Origin: Annona cherimola
Taxonomy: Eukaryota; Streptophyta; Magnoliopsida; Magnoliales; Annonaceae
DNA: 64,000 bases
Reading direction: 5' to 3'
Assembly (NCBI GenBank): GCA_030490835.1
Contig: CM059971.1
Span: forward strand, 98,546,595-98,610,594
This document shows, piece by piece, positions 60,250-64,000 of this stretch. Every line of letters starts with the position of its first letter. The stretch's first letter is position 1. The notes below the pieces were generated by a model that saw only the letters and a list, made by a program, of their open reading frames with translations, was not told the origin of the DNA and did no database searches. The position numbers were made by a program, and so were the translations under genes.

Positions 60250-61560
60250 CGAGCCCCGCTTCTTTGTAACTGTATTACATATAAGCAGTTCCATGTAACT
60301 CTCTTAGATTTTAAGATTTTGAAATTTGATGAAAAATCTAATTCATTTATTATATTTAACATATTCGTTTAACTAAGAAATTAGATTTTTTCCAAATTCA
60401 ATATATACATAGACTACATTTGTTCAAAAATATGTACATTCGTATATAAATTAGAAAAAATGTTTATATCCATTTACATATATATTGGAATATAGTAATA
60501 TTTTATAAAATTCTTTATATAGATATAAGAGAAAATTTTCCACTAAAATGTGACTTCATTTTATTCCCAATCCTAGCAAGAAAGAAGAATATAAATAATG
60601 CTTTGGAATCGCTTCATCTTCACTTCTTGCATGAATGTACCCACAAGCTGGAAATATTACTCCAAAAATCCTGAAAAGTTATGAGCAACTAAATTAATCT
60701 AAGCCCCACTAATAAAGCCACAAGGCCCACAACAAAACAAATCAATGAACTTCTTTATTCACAGTCATTTCATATATAGATTGAGATATATTCAGATGTA
60801 GTTTTACTGTACTAAAATTATGGTACAATTATCTCAAAATAGACTCTACACATGATCATAAAATTATAATTTACTTCACCAATTATATTTAAAATTATAT
60901 ATTTTATTACTATACCAATTTTCATTCTAACTGGATATGTGTATAGACATCTTCTGAATATAATATAAATTCAACGTAATAAAATAGTTTGATGTAAATA
61001 ACAACTTTAAAATTATTTTTTCATAAATCATTTGCTATAAAATTTATATATGAATAAATAATTATATAAAGTATTAATATATTTAAATATATATATATAT
61101 ATGTACGGCTAAATGCACCCTAAAGGTATCTCTTTTGAAGCCGTGACGTATAGTCATGACACTACGTCAGCCAACGTCCCTAATTAACCTATGGTACGGA
61201 CTGGACGAGAGATGTGTTTCGAAGTGGGCAAAAATATAACGGAATTTCATCCAGTCAGACTACGGTGCAGTCTGCCCCATCTATCATAAAATCACAATTT
61301 ACTCTAATATTGTATTTAACATTATTTATTTTGGTGGATGTGTACGGGCTTATCTGAAAAATAATACAAAATTAATATAATAAAATAGTTTTATGTAAAT
61401 AATAATTTTAAAATTGTGTTTTCAACATCAAAACTATCTAAAATATAATTCTTATATAGATAAATAATTATATAAAATACTAATAATTTTAAATGCATGT
61501 GAATCTCAAAATAAACTAAAACATAACTACGGCAGTCTCAGTATAATTATAAGCATATTT
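60250..61560. mobile_element. cluster of MITE relics
   Basis: 60250-60400 resembles 7410-7560 ('ttcatttattatatttaaca'). 60780-61090 and 61240-61560 carry the family blocks 'aaattataatttacttcacc', 'ctggatatgtgtatagac', 'aataaaatagttt' and 'aaataattatataaa' of the 25084 train. Ends are eroded. Confidence 0.5.
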
Positions 61561-61957
61561 AATGGGCTGACGTTTTTTTTAAAATCTATGTCAGCTCCTT
61601 GTAACGTGAGAAATTAAGGAGGGCCGGGGCTGATACTAGGTCCTCTATTTAAGTCTTGGCTAATAGGTATGTTTTTAATTCTTATAAAAACATACCATAG
61701 TTGTTGATTTTTGAATTAAAAATAATAAAAATTAGTATATGAATCAATGCACTTAGGATAACATTTTTAAAAAAAGTGACAAACATATAATATATATTCT
61801 TGTTAGGCCGTCCCCCAAAAATGGATGAAAATATTTAATGGTAATATAAGATAAAAACTCGTTCTCTTTTTTTATTATCGAATGTAAATTTTAAGTGATC
61901 GAAGGTATTTATAACAATTATGTTGTTAAATTATTACCGTTTTTAGAAAAAAATTAC

Positions 61958-62248
61958 GGGTGTGTTTGGTTAGGGGTAAAACTTTTGATGAAAAGTTTTT
62001 GAAGTAGAAGTTGTCAAATTGATAGAAAATTATGTGATATAATAGGAGTAATGATGAGGAGTAAAGATAATAAAGTTAAAATAGATAGGTTAGTTGTATG
62101 GGTAGTTGTGTAGAAATGATTGAAAAGTAGGGTAGTTTGTATAGGAAAATATGAAAAAATAATTAAAAAATAGAGTAGTTATGGAGAGTGAAAAGTTTTG
62201 GATTGAAAAGTTTTGGTTGACATTTTTTTGACCCAAACAAACACACTC
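61958..62248. mobile_element. Tourist-like MITE with 3-bp target duplication
   Basis: The 291-bp element begins 'gggtgtgtttggttag' and ends 'caaacaaacacactc', flanked by 'tac' on both sides (61955-61957 and 62249-62251). Ends and 3-bp duplication fit PIF/Harbinger Tourist-type MITEs. It is the clearest copy of a family with relics at 7037, 12260, 23409, 28930 and 55662. Confidence 0.75.
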
Positions 62249-63789
62249 TACATGTATCAACTTTAAAATTCCATGGAACTAATTCCTGGTGAGAAATTTC
62301 TATTTGCACTCATGAGAATATTTTATATAAATACAAGTCTGCTGTTATATTTATTAATATTGTTTACCCGAGAAAGCAAAAATCATGAATGAGGATCGGA
62401 TGTTTAGGCGCGCAATAATAACATGAAATCATGAGATTAATTGAAAATTCATACTCAAGTTCAACCAAAATGTTTGTAAAAAAAAAAAAAGTTCAACGAA
62501 AATATTTTTTGAAAATAGAAAGAAATTAGTGAGAAATGGAAAAGTCAAAACATTTAATTATCTACGTATACTAATTTTTTTATCTTTATATTTCAATTGT
62601 TTTTTCATATATTTTCACATAACTACTCTGTTTATCTCCAAATATCGGAGGCTCCCTGAAAAAGAACGGTAGGTGAATATAAAGAGATGTCTTGGGTCTA
62701 TATGTAAAAGCATGGTGTGTGAAGATAAGAGGAACCGGTTCCATTATATTTCCGAGTCACATTAATTAATATCCAAAGGGCCGTAGTTATCACTACTAGT
62801 CTAGCTCTAGTGGTGAGGCGGAATAAAGGGAAAAGACAGGATGCACCTTTGGAGGATTTTGATGATTAGTATGGATTCCAGGAGTTCGGATAAGCTCTTC
62901 ATCAAATTACTGTCACTGTCAATGTATTGTTTAGGATTCTTTGCATATTTGCTGTAAAAGTTAAATCCATATTGCATGATTTGCATCAGTTGTTTTTTTA
63001 GGTTGACAGATTAGAAAACATGCTTCCATTTCAATTGTAAGCATTTAAATGATAATACATTAACCCTTTATCTGCGTCAATATATATATGAGCCCAACTT
63101 CTGTAGATCTAGTTTTACCCATCATTAGGATAGGACCGTCTATTTTGGGCTCTATTTTCATGATTTTTTTTCAAATTCAATTATATATTGTATCTAATAA
63201 TATTTGTTTTACTTAAAGATCAAAAATCATATCAATCCATAATTTGTATTATTTCTAAAATTAAAAATTACTTAAAAAATGCCAATTGGCCGTCATCCCA
63301 GTTAGTCATGGACATTAGCGTTATTATCAGCGGTGTGGGTAGTCAACCCCATGATGGGAGTCCCACCTTGTGAGAGCTTGTTGACTCTCAGTTTAGCTCA
63401 ATTGTAATATGAGATTTAGATTACGTATCTTATATAGATTAATGATCTTATATGATTTCTTAACATTTCAAACTTTAGTGCATAGATTTAAGTGATTTTT
63501 TCAATTTACACTCATTTATATATACTTCTAAAAGATGTGGCCTACATGTAACTCGAATTGATATGGTTTTTGGTATCTAGGTAGAATTAATAATGTTAAA
63601 GATAATGGAAGAACTGGATTTAATAAAAGCTTCAAGATGATACCAAAACTAAAGAGGCATATTGAAGTGAATTGGTATTGCCGTATGTATAAAAGTTGAA
63701 CTCTTTCTCATCATATAGAAAGAAATGATTCGATACAATTGGTTGTAAGTTATAATACTCTTTCTCATGAATGAAGCATTTTATTATTT
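62249..63789. other. intergenic DNA
   Basis: A partial Tourist-like interior lies at about 62470-62640. 63535-63580 shares 'tgtaactc.aattgatatg' with 24800-24820 and 41040-41060. No gene was recognised. Confidence 0.4.
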
Positions 63790-63794
63790 AAAGA

Positions 63795-64000
63795 GGCCCG
63801 AAATTGATGGGCGACGATCATTTGCGACGATCGAAAAGACGGATTTCCGAGTGGTTACAATTCCCTTTTTTGTATTTTTTAGTTTTTTTTTTTAAATGTT
63901 AACTAGATGTATAGAATTCATGTACGAAGATTTGTTATTTTTAGAAATGTATACATAAATTTGAATTCTAAATACAAGGATATTTTGTTCATTTTGTTGA
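63795..64000. mobile_element. foldback-family element cut by the window edge
   Basis: Contains 'cgacgatcatttgcgacgat' and then the family arm ('tgttaactagatgtatagaa', 'aaatacaaggatatttt'). The second arm would lie beyond the window. Confidence 0.4.

Overview
This window is nuclear DNA from a flowering plant. It is AT-rich, dense in short transposons, LTR retrotransposon remnants and TA/TAA microsatellites, and its genes are short and far apart. No bacterial, organellar or rRNA signal was seen. The species cannot be named from sequence alone.

The genic content is one dispersed tandem family. Six small EF-hand calcium-binding protein genes, all on the minus strand and each readable as one uninterrupted frame, lie near 9.5, 16.0, 30.3, 40.1, 50.3 and 53.4 kb. 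All share a Trp just before a normal 12-residue first EF-hand loop, a second EF-hand whose Glu is displaced to loop position 13 or later, and a C-terminal helix with an invariant Trp. They vary at the N terminus (one has about 93 extra Pro/Gln/Tyr-rich residues) and in the quality of the second hand (the 53.4-kb copy is degenerate).

Layout. 0-9.4 kb: no convincing gene; a three-LTR tandem TRIM-like element (4940-5909) and several MITEs. 9.5-16.5 kb: EF-hand genes 1 and 2, with a near-perfect foldback transposon between the TATA box and ATG of gene 1, plus a Copia-like remnant. 16.5-23 kb: gene-poor. 23.0-44.9 kb: a segmental duplication. The arm pair 23037-24431 / 24434-28562 is repeated as 28561-29952 / 40669-44855. 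In the right-hand copy the arms enclose EF-hand genes 3 and 4; in the left-hand copy they abut. The simplest reading is a tandem duplication of about 16.3 kb followed by an internal deletion of about 10.7 kb that removed both genes from one copy. Genes 3 and 4 come from an older duplication of their own. A 5'-truncated LINE with 13-bp target duplications, a 9-bp-TSD foldback element and a hAT-like element also lie inside. 46.6-49.8 kb: a 3.15-kb solo LTR with a perfect 5-bp TSD. 50-55 kb: EF-hand genes 5 and 6, the latter with a hAT-like element inserted about 80 bp upstream of its ATG. 55-64 kb: a second probable long LTR and many MITE relics, no convincing gene.

The genes probably act as a divergent set of small calcium sensors whose copy number and promoters are being reshaped by duplication, deletion and transposon insertion. 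Expression, calcium affinity and targets cannot be read from the sequence.
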